This document shows, one piece after another, positions 24,650 to 31,787 of a stretch of 34,794 nt of DNA. Position numbers and translations under genes: made by a program. The DNA lies in assembly GCA_944388565.1 (NCBI GenBank), contig CALXJG010000007.1, positions 1-34,794 of the forward strand. The letters run 5' to 3'. Positions within the stretch are counted from its first letter, which is position 1. Every line of letters begins with the position of its first letter. The notes under the pieces were generated by a model that made no database searches, was not told the origin of the DNA, and worked only from the letters and a program-made list of their open reading frames with translations. This stretch comes from an uncultured Clostridia bacterium. Its GTDB lineage: Bacteria; Bacillota; Clostridia; TANB77; CAG-465.

Positions 24650-25252
24650 ATGAAAAAATATTTAAGAAATTATATTGAAGAAAATTTTAAGATACTAACA
24701 GTTATATTTTTTTGTATAATAATCGGACTTGTTGTCGGAATTATATTCTATAACGTAATTAATCCTACATTAAAAGAAGAAATAATAAAATCAATGAGAC
24801 AAACTCTTGAGTTAACTAAACAAGAAAATTTTACTGGCATAAATGTTATACGAAATGGCATGGTTGCAAATGCTGTTCTAGTTATGATTATATATCTTAT
24901 TTCTCTTTCTCTTATAGCACCATATTTGATGAGTGTTTTAAGTATTTCAAAAGGCCTTGCAATAGGAGTATATATACCAACTTTATTTCAAATATTTGGA
25001 CCATCTAAAGGGATAGTAGCACTTTTACTTCTTGTTGTATTACCAAATTTAATATATATACCAGCATATATGTATATTTCTGCTAATTCGTTAAGATTTA
25101 ACTATGGTATAATATCAAAAGAAAATTCAAGAACTTCTCTTGTTGTAAAGGAGAGCGTAAAATTACTAATAGGATTTTCAATAATGTTTCTTTCTATAGT
25201 AATAGAACAATTCACAACTTTAGGAGTTATATCACTATATGGAAGCATTTAA
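24650..25252 (+). CDS. spoIIM: Stage II sporulation protein M
   Basis: SpoIIM is a polytopic membrane protein that recruits SpoIIP and SpoIID to the septum for engulfment. The 200 residues have about five membrane helices (near 15-35, 71-95, 100-120, 122-145, 172-192) and the family features NGMVANAVLVM and LSISKGLAIGVYIP. GGTGA lies six bases before the ATG, inside the hairpin described at 24609-24647. It is followed by xerD; B. subtilis also keeps spoIIM close to xerD (ripX), which supports both calls. Confidence 0.93.
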   Translation: MKKYLRNYIEENFKILTVIFFCIIIGLVVGIIFYNVINPTLKEEIIKSMRQTLELTKQENFTGINVIRNGMVANAVLVMIIYLISLSLIAPYLMSVLSISKGLAIGVYIPTLFQIFGPSKGIVALLLLVVLPNLIYIPAYMYISANSLRFNYGIISKENSRTSLVVKESVKLLIGFSIMFLSIVIEQFTTLGVISLYGSI

Positions 25253-25312
25253 TCTATTTATCATTGGTTGAGTTATAATTTTAGAAACATTACATAATTT
25301 TTGTGAAAAAGC

Positions 25313-25341
25313 TTGCAAAATGTCAAAAAATAGTGTACAAT
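25313..25341 (+). promoter_or_regulatory. Sigma-A promoter of xerD
   Basis: TTGCAA (25313-25318), 17 bases, TACAAT (25336-25341), 26 bases before the ATG. Confidence 0.55.
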
Positions 25342-25367
25342 ATTCTAGAACATGGAGGGACAAAACA

Positions 25368-26246
25368 ATGAAAATTATAATCGACGAATTTATTGATAGT
25401 TTGAAATCAAGACAAGCATCACAAAATACAATTGCTTCTTATGAAAGAGATATAATGCAATTTAGTAACTATTTTGAATCAAAAAACAAGAAAATATTTG
25501 ATTTAACAAAAGATGATATGCAAGAATATGTAAATCATTTATTAGCAGAAGGAAAGTCTAATTCAACTATATCAAGAAGTACTGCTTCTATAAAAAGTTT
25601 ATATAGATATCTACTAAGTAAAAACTTAGTTGAAGAAAATATTGCTGAGAATATAGAATCACCAAAAGTAGATAGAAAAGAACCAATGGTTTTAACAGCT
25701 TCTGAGATTGAAAGACTGCTAGAACAACCTGATTTATCTGAATTAAAAGGTCAAAGAGACAAAGCAATGTTAGAAGTATTATATGCTACAGGTATAAGAG
25801 TAACAGAACTTGTATCATTAAAAGTCGATGATGTAAATTTAACTAATGGTTATATAAAAGTTAAGAAAAAGAATTCTGAAAGACATATTCCTCTAGGTAA
25901 TCTTTCTTTAAAATGCTTAAAAGATTATATGAACAAAGTTAGACCATTACTAATTAGAACGGAAGAAGAAAAAACTTTATTTATAAATACAAATGGTCAA
26001 AAAATGACAAGACAAGGTTATTGGAAAATTTTAAAACAATATAAAGATCAAGCTAAGATTGAAAAAGATATAACTCCACATACTATAAGACATTCATTTG
26101 CTGTACATATGTTACAAAATGGAGTTGAACTTAAAACAGTACAAGAATTATTAGGACATACTGATGTTGCATCTACAATGATGTATACACAAATGGCAAA
26201 TTTAAATGAGAAAGATAATTACTTTAATTTAAGTAATAAAGCATAA
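25368..26246 (+). CDS. xerD: Tyrosine recombinase XerD
   Basis: XerD with XerC resolves chromosome dimers at dif near the terminus. The 292 residues have the SAM-like core-binding domain (about 1-90: DEFIDSLKSRQASQNTI...) and the catalytic domain. The catalytic residues appear in order: Arg near 144 (ATGIRVTEL), Lys in the beta hairpin, HTIRHSFA near 238, LGHTDV, and the nucleophile Tyr near 272 (MMYTQM). I chose the ATG at 25368 after GGAGGG; the open frame reaches 16 codons further but covers the promoter. It could be another Xer paralogue, but synteny with spoIIM favours XerD. Confidence 0.92.
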   Translation: MKIIIDEFIDSLKSRQASQNTIASYERDIMQFSNYFESKNKKIFDLTKDDMQEYVNHLLAEGKSNSTISRSTASIKSLYRYLLSKNLVEENIAENIESPKVDRKEPMVLTASEIERLLEQPDLSELKGQRDKAMLEVLYATGIRVTELVSLKVDDVNLTNGYIKVKKKNSERHIPLGNLSLKCLKDYMNKVRPLLIRTEEEKTLFINTNGQKMTRQGYWKILKQYKDQAKIEKDITPHTIRHSFAVHMLQNGVELKTVQELLGHTDVASTMMYTQMANLNEKDNYFNLSNKA

Positions 26247-26252
26247 AAAATT

Positions 26253-26298
26253 CCAGAGAGTAAATTTGATTAACTCAAATTGAAATCTGGTCTTTTTT
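26253..26298 (+). terminator. Terminator of xerD
   Basis: CCAGA (26253-26257) pairs with TCTGG (26286-26290), and an inner AAATTTGA/TCAAATT-type stem continues above an internal loop; TCTTTTTT follows. Confidence 0.7.
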
Positions 26299-26366
26299 AA
26301 CAAAATCCTACATATTATGTAATCTTAATCTTTGCTATTAACACATATAAAATGATTGTTGTAATA

Positions 26367-26395
26367 TTGACATAATATGTTATATATGGTATAAT
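26367..26395 (+). promoter_or_regulatory. Consensus sigma-A promoter of the Asn-rich protein and sortase B
   Basis: TTGACA (26367-26372), 17 bases, TATAAT (26390-26395): perfect consensus. Confidence 0.75.
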
Positions 26396-26426
26396 TATAT
26401 TGTACGTTAATTATTAGGAGGTTATT

Positions 26427-27059
26427 ATGTCTTTATTAAAAAAGTTTGGGAAAGTAACATATATATTTGTAATAGTTTTACTTATGTGTACTTTTTTACC
26501 ATTAAATAAACAAATTATGGCAGAAAGTACAGGTCTTATTGTATCTGGTCCAAGTGTTATTCTTGAAGGTCAAGATGCAGTATTTACAATACAATATAAT
26601 TCAAATGTAAAAACTGTACTTTTATCAGAAGGAGACATTATTTTAAATGGTTTTACAGCAACAAAATATATTTCTGGTAGTGGTAATAAAAGAACGGTTA
26701 CTTTGAAAAATATTAGTGGTACAGGAGATAACAAAACTATAACTATTGCAGCCGGTTCTGCTATCTTAAAAGATGGAACTGAGACTAAGGCTCAAGTATC
26801 TAATATATTTAAAATTAATAAAGCTATACAAAATACTAAACCCAATAATGGTACAAATGTAAGTAATAATACTCCAAATAATAGTAATAATACAAATAAC
26901 AATAACAATAACAATAATAATAATGATAATAATAACAACAATAATAACCAAACAAATAGTAACGAAGAAAACAATCAAACTGAAAATAACACAGAACAAA
27001 ATACAAATAATAATGGTCGTCCAGATGATTGGATTCCTAATCCAAATACGGGAAAATAA
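26427..27059 (+). CDS. Secreted Ig-like protein with Asn-rich tail ending in NPNTG
   Basis: This 210-residue protein has a signal peptide (1-32, cleavage near IMA-ES), a beta-rich Ig/cadherin-like domain (about 36-130), then an extremely Asn-rich linker (about 137-200), and ends with WIPNPNTGK. NPNTG (205-209) fits the (N/S/P)PxTG motif cut by clostridial class B sortases such as that of C. difficile, and a class B sortase gene follows 24 bases later. But no hydrophobic helix or charged tail follows the motif, which usual sorting signals require. No other frame restores one. It is therefore an unusual substrate, or a tethered partner, of the next gene. The exact domain family is not recognised. 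Confidence 0.78.
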   Translation: MSLLKKFGKVTYIFVIVLLMCTFLPLNKQIMAESTGLIVSGPSVILEGQDAVFTIQYNSNVKTVLLSEGDIILNGFTATKYISGSGNKRTVTLKNISGTGDNKTITIAAGSAILKDGTETKAQVSNIFKINKAIQNTKPNNGTNVSNNTPNNSNNTNNNNNNNNNNDNNNNNNNQTNSNEENNQTENNTEQNTNNNGRPDDWIPNPNTGK

Positions 27060-27083
27060 AATGTTTAAGGAGGAATTTAGCTT

Positions 27084-27821
27084 ATGATTAATCTAAAAAA
27101 GAGAAGAAATACTAGAATTTTAATCATATTAATATCAATTTTTGCAATTGCTTTAATTGGATTTTTAATAACATTTTATTTTACAATAAATTCTGGAAAT
27201 GAAACTCAGGAACAAAATAATGAAAATGAACAAACACAAGGTGCAATAAGAAATCTACAAGAAGAAACAATAGCTCTTAATAAACAGTATAATGATGTTG
27301 TGGGATGGCTTAGAATATCAGGTACAAGTATTGATACAGCAATATATCAAGCAGATAATAACGATAGATATTTAAGAAATGATAAAGATAATAAAGAAAC
27401 AAGATGGGGAGAAAATTTCTTAGATTATAGATGTGATATAAATAAAATTAATGAACCAATGCAACATTATATAATTTATGGACATAATACAGAAGTAGAT
27501 ACTAGATTTACACCATTATTTAATTACAAAGATGAAGAGTTCTTTAAAAATCATCAGAATATAGAATTTTCAACATTAAATGGAAATTATAAATTTCAAA
27601 TATTTGCTACATACTCTACAAATACAGATTTCTTTTATATAGATACAAATTTTAAAGATATTAATGAATATGAAAGTTTTCTAAATTCTTTAAAAGCAAA
27701 AAGTGAGTATAACACAAATGTAGAAGTTACAAAAGATGATGTTATATTAACACTTTCAACATGTGATTATTCAATAGAAAATGGAAGATATGTAGTACAA
27801 GCCAAACTTATAAAAGAATAA
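27084..27821 (+). CDS. srtB: Class B sortase
   Basis: Class B sortases anchor specific proteins to peptidoglycan. The 245-residue protein has an N-terminal membrane anchor (about 10-32), a linker rich in Gln, Glu and Asn, and the class B domain: NDVVGWLRISGTSIDTAIYQ, YLRND, the catalytic His in IIYGHNT, the extra helix before the Cys strand (DINEYESFLNSLKAKSEY), the catalytic Cys in LTLSTCDY and the Arg in GRYVVQA. AAGGAGG is ten bases upstream. It is cotranscribed with the NPNTG protein, its obvious candidate substrate. Confidence 0.95.
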   Translation: MINLKKRRNTRILIILISIFAIALIGFLITFYFTINSGNETQEQNNENEQTQGAIRNLQEETIALNKQYNDVVGWLRISGTSIDTAIYQADNNDRYLRNDKDNKETRWGENFLDYRCDINKINEPMQHYIIYGHNTEVDTRFTPLFNYKDEEFFKNHQNIEFSTLNGNYKFQIFATYSTNTDFFYIDTNFKDINEYESFLNSLKAKSEYNTNVEVTKDDVILTLSTCDYSIENGRYVVQAKLIKE

Positions 27822-27827
27822 TATTAT

Positions 27828-27921
27828 AAATAAGCAAAAAGTTAAAATGTAATATAAAAATACGAATATAATTTTATATAAAGCGTATAAATATTACATA
27901 AAATTGACTTTTTGCTTATTT
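27828..27921. repeat. 94-nt imperfect palindrome downstream of srtB
   Basis: A perfect 15-base arm (27828-27842 with 27907-27921) encloses a second stem ATGTAATAT/ATATTACAT (27847-27855 with 27891-27899), then ATACG/CGTAT and TATAA/TTATA at the centre. The whole region can fold on itself. It may be an extended terminator or a miniature mobile element. The right arm contains part of the next promoter. Confidence 0.7.
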
Positions 27922-27932
27922 TATGTTATAAT
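27904..27932 (+). promoter_or_regulatory. Sigma-A promoter of the high-G+C gene
   Basis: TTGACT (27904-27909), 17 bases, TATAAT (27927-27932). Its -35 box and most of the spacer lie in the right arm of the 94-nt palindrome. Confidence 0.65.
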
Positions 27933-27940
27933 AATAGTAT

Positions 27941-28027
27941 GAGATATATTTTATATCTCTTGATAAATAATCAAGAGAAGACTACTGAACAAAAATTTGT
28001 TGGTGTTTTGTAGGCTTTTCTTTTCAT
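27941..28027 (+). other. Structured 5' leader with tandem hairpins
   Basis: Three features follow the promoter: GAGATATA/TATATCTC (27941-27948 with 27952-27959), TCTTGAT/ATCAAGA (27958-27964 with 27970-27976; it overlaps the first by two bases), and an imperfect stem around ACTAC and GTAGG followed by CTTTTCTTTTC. The overlap means the first two hairpins partly compete. The last looks like an attenuator. No known riboswitch class is recognised. Confidence 0.45.
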
Positions 28028-28060
28028 ATATACAACAAAATTATTACAGGGGGAAGAAAA

Positions 28061-28876
28061 ATGACTAAGATGAGCAACTGGCTTTCGGCCCACGCATTGG
28101 CGGTTTTTGTGGCAGTTTTTGCTGCGATTATCGTAACATTTACAATTGTCATCTCGACAATCGTAAATGGTTATGAGGCGAGAATTTCTGAACTTGAGAG
28201 CAAAATCTCTGGTTTGGAAAGTGCTTACGAAGAGCTGGAAAGCTCTATCGGCGAGCGGTTCTCTACTCTTGAAGGCAGAGTAGAATCTGTCGAAAAGACT
28301 GTTTCTAACCTTGAAAAGTCTGTTCAGAAGCTTGAAGAAGCTGATGAAAAGATGGTCAAGGAAATGGAAGAGATTACTAAGATGATTTCTAATATTAAGG
28401 TCGAAGCTGAGGCTGAGGCTGAAGTTGAGGAAACATCTTACGAGGAAGACAACTACGAAGAGTCTTATAACGAGCCGGCTTGGGTTGGTTCTTCTGAGGC
28501 TCCCGTAGTCACGGATATCTCCTCAGCTGTTGAGAAGATTGAAACTCAGGAAACTGAGGACAATGCTTCTTACGAAGCTGAGATGGAAATCCGTGAGAAA
28601 ACTCAGGAAGAGGAAATCACATCTGATGATGTGGTTGTAATTCCTGAGGAACCTGCGGAACCTGAAGCTGTTGAAGAAACAGTTTCTGAGCCCGAAGTCG
28701 TTTCTGAGACAGTTGTCGAAGAGTCGGAAGAAGGCACCATCGAAATCTCCGGTGGAGAAATCGATGGTGGAGAGATCGATGAAAGTCTTGACGAATACGA
28801 TTGGGACAGTGCTCCCGTCGTAGGAGTCGGAGACGACGGTTCTATGGAGGTCGTTTCCGTAGAGCTGGATATGTGA
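28061..28876 (+). CDS. Membrane-anchored coiled-coil protein with long acidic tail; atypical base composition
   Basis: I do not recognise this 271-residue protein. It has one membrane helix (about 12-35), a heptad coiled coil (about 37-115, IxxLExxIxxLE pattern), and an acidic, low-complexity tail rich in Glu, Val and Ser, with GGEIDGGEIDESLDEYDWD near the end. Base composition differs sharply from its neighbours: 29 of 60 bases are G or C at 28081-28140, against 12 of 60 at 27601-27660. It ends in TGA, the only such stop among the complete genes I call here, and uses codons such as GAG and CTG that are rare nearby. GGGGGAAG precedes the ATG. Its own host-like promoter suggests it is expressed. 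Likely horizontally acquired; function unknown. Confidence 0.8.
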   Translation: MTKMSNWLSAHALAVFVAVFAAIIVTFTIVISTIVNGYEARISELESKISGLESAYEELESSIGERFSTLEGRVESVEKTVSNLEKSVQKLEEADEKMVKEMEEITKMISNIKVEAEAEAEVEETSYEEDNYEESYNEPAWVGSSEAPVVTDISSAVEKIETQETEDNASYEAEMEIREKTQEEEITSDDVVVIPEEPAEPEAVEETVSEPEVVSETVVEESEEGTIEISGGEIDGGEIDESLDEYDWDSAPVVGVGDDGSMEVVSVELDM

Positions 28877-28908
28877 CAGCCAAAAACCATATATGTAAAA
28901 GAAACGCC

Positions 28909-28946
28909 ATCACATTGAGAGCGAACCTTTGGTTCCCCGTTGTGAT
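28909..28946 (+). other. Nested hairpin in the 3' region of the high-G+C gene
   Basis: ATCACA (28909-28914) pairs with TGTGAT (28941-28946), and inside GAACC (28923-28927) pairs with GGTTC (28931-28935) around TTT. It lies between the stop codon and the terminator, within DNA of the same raised G+C. A conserved 3' RNA element is possible. Confidence 0.4.
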
Positions 28947-28963
28947 ATTTGTCCCTTTTGGGA

Positions 28964-28998
28964 AATACATCCTTACAATTAGTAAGGGTGTATTTTTT
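28964..28998 (+). terminator. Terminator of the high-G+C gene
   Basis: A 13-base-pair stem (28964-28976 with 28982-28994, one G-U pair) and a T-run. It isolates the gene from spoIIAA downstream. Confidence 0.85.
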
Positions 28999-29064
28999 GT
29001 ATCTTTTTCAAATTTCTACAATTTTCTTTTTTATTATATGTTATACTTTATTTGAGGTGGTAAT

Positions 29065-29370
29065 ATGAGGTATAAATATGAGGACGGAAATTTGAATTTA
29101 AATTTAGATGAAGAATTAGATATGAAGTCTTGTAAACTACTTAGAACTGTCATGGATGGGTACATAATGAAATATCAACCAAAGGAGTGTATAATAGATC
29201 TTAGTGAAGTTAAGTTTATGGATAGTAGTGGTATAGGACTTATATTAGGTAGATACAATTTATTAAAATTAATAGACTCTAAAATGACTATAATAAATCC
29301 AAGTGGTAGTGTAAAAAGATTATTGGAAGTTTCTAATATTTCAAATAATATAACTTTGAGGTGTGAGTAA
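29065..29370 (+). CDS. spoIIAA: Anti-sigma-F factor antagonist SpoIIAA
   Basis: Dephosphorylated SpoIIAA binds SpoIIAB and frees sigma-F in the forespore. The 101 residues form a STAS domain with the signature FMDSSGIGLILGRYN; Ser 54 is the equivalent of the Bacillus phosphorylation site. GAGGTGG lies upstream. No good sigma-H or sigma-A promoter is evident between the preceding terminator and this gene, only a weak TATACT near 29043. The stop codon lies one base before the spoIIAB start, so the two are coupled. Confidence 0.95.
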   Translation: MRYKYEDGNLNLNLDEELDMKSCKLLRTVMDGYIMKYQPKECIIDLSEVKFMDSSGIGLILGRYNLLKLIDSKMTIINPSGSVKRLLEVSNISNNITLRCE

Positions 29371-29371
29371 T

Positions 29372-29824
29372 ATGGAAAATTTTATGAAAATGGAAATAAA
29401 AGCATTACTTGAAAATGTGGCAGCAGTTAGAGTGGCAGTTAGTTCATTTATCTCTAATCTTGATATAACTATTGATGAATTAATGGATGTTAAAACTGCT
29501 GTATCTGAAGCTGTTACAAATGCAATAGAGCATGGGTATTACGGAATATTAGATGATAATTCTACAGTTATTGTAAATATGTATATATCAAGTAATGATT
29601 ATGATGAAATAAAAATAGAAATAATTGATATGGGGATAGGTATAGATGATATAGAACTTGTTACTACTCCAACGTATACATCTAAGCCAGAATTAGAACA
29701 TGCAGGCATGGGATTTACTATAATGGAAACATTTATGGATGAGATATCAATTGATTCTAGTAAAGATAGTGGCACAACAATAACCTTGTTAAAAAGATTA
29801 AAAAAGAAAAAATCTATTAATTAA
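29372..29824 (+). CDS. spoIIAB: Anti-sigma-F factor and serine kinase SpoIIAB
   Basis: SpoIIAB holds sigma-F inactive and phosphorylates SpoIIAA. The GHKL ATPase motifs are clear: the N box SEAVTNAIEHGY, the G1 box IIDMGIGI, TTPTYTSKPELEHAGMG and the G2 box GMGFTIMETFMDEISIDSS, and a closing GTTITL. I chose the ATG at 29372, eight bases after GAGGTG; the result aligns with the Bacillus N-terminus. A terminator follows at once and sigF (spoIIAC), the usual third gene, is absent. Confidence 0.96.
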   Translation: MENFMKMEIKALLENVAAVRVAVSSFISNLDITIDELMDVKTAVSEAVTNAIEHGYYGILDDNSTVIVNMYISSNDYDEIKIEIIDMGIGIDDIELVTTPTYTSKPELEHAGMGFTIMETFMDEISIDSSKDSGTTITLLKRLKKKKSIN

Positions 29825-29832
29825 TATATAAA

Positions 29833-29866
29833 CTCTTCTATCTATTAAGATTTGAAGAGCTTTTTT
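29833..29866 (+). terminator. Terminator of the spoIIAA-spoIIAB operon
   Basis: CTCTTC (29833-29838) pairs with GAAGAG (29854-29859) with an inner ATCT/AGAT stem, followed by CTTTTTTC. Confidence 0.75.
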
Positions 29867-29867
29867 C

Positions 29868-29896
29868 TTGAAAAAATGACATAAATTTGGTAAAAT
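29868..29896 (+). promoter_or_regulatory. Sigma-A promoter of hslO
   Basis: TTGAAA (29868-29873), 17 bases, TAAAAT (29891-29896), 27 bases before the GTG. Confidence 0.55.
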
Positions 29897-29923
29897 ATAT
29901 TATGTAGATAAAGGAGAAATATT

Positions 29924-30796
29924 GTGGAGAATATATTAAAAAAATATTTAGCATATGATGGAATGGTAAAAGTAGTTTTAGTAAATGGAACTAAAATGGT
30001 AAGTGAGGCAAGAAATATACATAATTTATCAAATGTAACTACAGCAGCATTAGGTAGAACTTTAATAATGACAGCGATTATGTCTAGTAAATTAAAAGAT
30101 AAAGATAATAGAATAACAGTACAAATAAAAGGTGATGGTCCTATAGGAAGTATTGTTGCATGTGGTAATAGTAATTTAGATATAAAAGGATATGTATCAG
30201 TACCAGACGTAGAACTACCTTTAAATGACATTGGTAAGTTAGATGTTGCAAAAGCTGTTGGTAAAGGTTATCTTAATGTTATAAAAGATATAGGATTAAA
30301 AGAGCCATATATAGGATATTCTAAACTTGTTACATCTGAAATAGCAGAAGACTTTGCATATTATTTTGTTACATCTGAACAAACTCCATGTGCAGTTGCT
30401 TTAGGAGTTAATATATCAAAAGAAAACAAAGTTGATATGGCTGCAGGGTATATTATAGAGCCACTTCCTGATTGTAGTGAAGATATAATTGATATAATTG
30501 AAAGTATAAATATGAATATATCTAGTGTAACAGGTTTAATGATGGATTTAGACAATATGGATGATGTAGCAAAAACTATTACAGGAGATAATAATATAGT
30601 TTGTATTGAGGAGTTAAATCCAAGTTATAAATGTGATTGTTCTACTTCTAGAATTGATAAAACAATTATTGCCTTAGGAAAAGATGAAGCCTTTAAAATA
30701 TTAGAAGAAAATAATAATAAAATAGAGGTAAACTGTAATTTTTGTAATAAGACATATAAATACAATAAAGAAATGGTTGAAAAATTATTTTCTTAA
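29924..30796 (+). CDS. hslO: Redox-regulated chaperone Hsp33
   Basis: Hsp33 is a holdase switched on when its zinc centre is oxidised. The 290 residues show the core domain (TAALGRTLIMTAIMSSKLK, IKGDGPIGSI, PCAVALGV) and the C-terminal redox switch with CDC and CNFC, the four Cys zinc ligands. It starts at GTG, seven bases after AAGGAG. It starts a likely operon with rluD 12 bases downstream. Confidence 0.95.
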   Translation: MENILKKYLAYDGMVKVVLVNGTKMVSEARNIHNLSNVTTAALGRTLIMTAIMSSKLKDKDNRITVQIKGDGPIGSIVACGNSNLDIKGYVSVPDVELPLNDIGKLDVAKAVGKGYLNVIKDIGLKEPYIGYSKLVTSEIAEDFAYYFVTSEQTPCAVALGVNISKENKVDMAAGYIIEPLPDCSEDIIDIIESINMNISSVTGLMMDLDNMDDVAKTITGDNNIVCIEELNPSYKCDCSTSRIDKTIIALGKDEAFKILEENNNKIEVNCNFCNKTYKYNKEMVEKLFS

Positions 30797-30808
30797 GAAG
30801 GAGACGTA

Positions 30809-31735
30809 ATGGAACTTAAAGTTTTAAATGTTGATGTAGGTAAAAGATTAGACAACTTTATTGTGCAAAATGTTGATAACTTAACCAGAAGTTATATAAA
30901 AAATCTAATAGATGATGAACTTGTAACAGTTAATGGTAAAAAACGAAAGGCAGGATACTCTTTAAAGGAAAATGATATTATTAATATACAAATTCCAGAA
31001 GATAAAGAGGCTAATATAAAAGCAGAGGATATAAAACTTAATATTATGTATGAAGATGATGATATTTTAATTGTGGATAAAGAAAAGGGAATGGTTGTAC
31101 ATCCAGCTAATGGTAATTATAGTGGTACTATGGTTAACTCACTTATGTATTCACATAAAGATAAACTTTCTTCTATAAACGGAACTATTAGACCAGGAAT
31201 TGTACATAGAATAGATAAAGATACATCAGGTATATTAGTGGTTGCTAAAAATGATAATGCACATAAAAAATTGTCTGAACAGTTTAAGGTACATAGTATA
31301 ACTAGAAAATATATAGCACTAGTAAAAGGTATAATTAAAGAAGATACTATGGATATAGACTATCCAATTGGTAGAAGTTCTAAAGATAGAAAAAAGATGG
31401 CAGTTACATATAAAAATAGTAAAGAGGCAAAGACTCATATTAAGGTTTTAAAGCGTTTTTATAATTCAAATGTAACTTTAGTCGAAGCTACACTTGAAAC
31501 TGGAAGAACACACCAAATAAGAGTGCATATGGCATATGTAGGACATCCTTTAGTTGGCGATGAGGTGTATGGAAAAAAAGATCCAAGATTTAAAATTGAA
31601 GGACAAATGTTACATGCTAAAACACTTGGATTTATTCATCCAACTAAAAATAGTTATATAGAATTTGAATCTAATCTTCCAGAATATTATTTGGAAATAT
31701 TAAAAAAATTAGAGAATAAAGAAAAAGGAGAATAA
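30809..31735 (+). CDS. rluD: Pseudouridine synthase, RluA/RluD family
   Basis: The family makes pseudouridines in 23S rRNA. The 308 residues have an N-terminal S4 domain (RLDNFIVQNVDNLTRSYIKNLI is read here as RLDNFIVQN then LTRSYIKNLI), the catalytic motif with the Asp in HRIDKDTSGILVVAKN, and ETGRTHQIRVHMAYVGHPLVGD is present in parts: TGRTHQIRVHM and GHPLVGD. Presence of the S4 domain fits RluD/YlyB rather than RluA. The exact target uridine is not deducible from the sequence. Confidence 0.93.
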   Translation: MELKVLNVDVGKRLDNFIVQNVDNLTRSYIKNLIDDELVTVNGKKRKAGYSLKENDIINIQIPEDKEANIKAEDIKLNIMYEDDDILIVDKEKGMVVHPANGNYSGTMVNSLMYSHKDKLSSINGTIRPGIVHRIDKDTSGILVVAKNDNAHKKLSEQFKVHSITRKYIALVKGIIKEDTMDIDYPIGRSSKDRKKMAVTYKNSKEAKTHIKVLKRFYNSNVTLVEATLETGRTHQIRVHMAYVGHPLVGDEVYGKKDPRFKIEGQMLHAKTLGFIHPTKNSYIEFESNLPEYYLEILKKLENKEKGE

Positions 31736-31787
31736 TCTAATATCTGTTAATTAAATAAAAAGGTTTAAGAAAGTTAAATGGTGATTT

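Noticed and set aside
26766-26999. Hydrophobic minus-strand ORFs opposite the Asn-rich tract
   Set aside because: AAT/AAC repeats read backwards give Ile, Val and Leu codons, which makes long but meaningless hydrophobic frames.
28603-28890. Ser/Thr-rich ORF on the minus strand
   Set aside because: It is antisense to the acidic tail of the high-G+C gene and mirrors its codon pattern; no start signal is seen.
28801-29055. Overlapping 84-residue ORF with an Arg-rich start
   Set aside because: It lies in another frame of the high-G+C gene and runs through that gene's terminator; there is no ribosome binding site. Its Arg-rich start is a shadow of the acidic coding strand.
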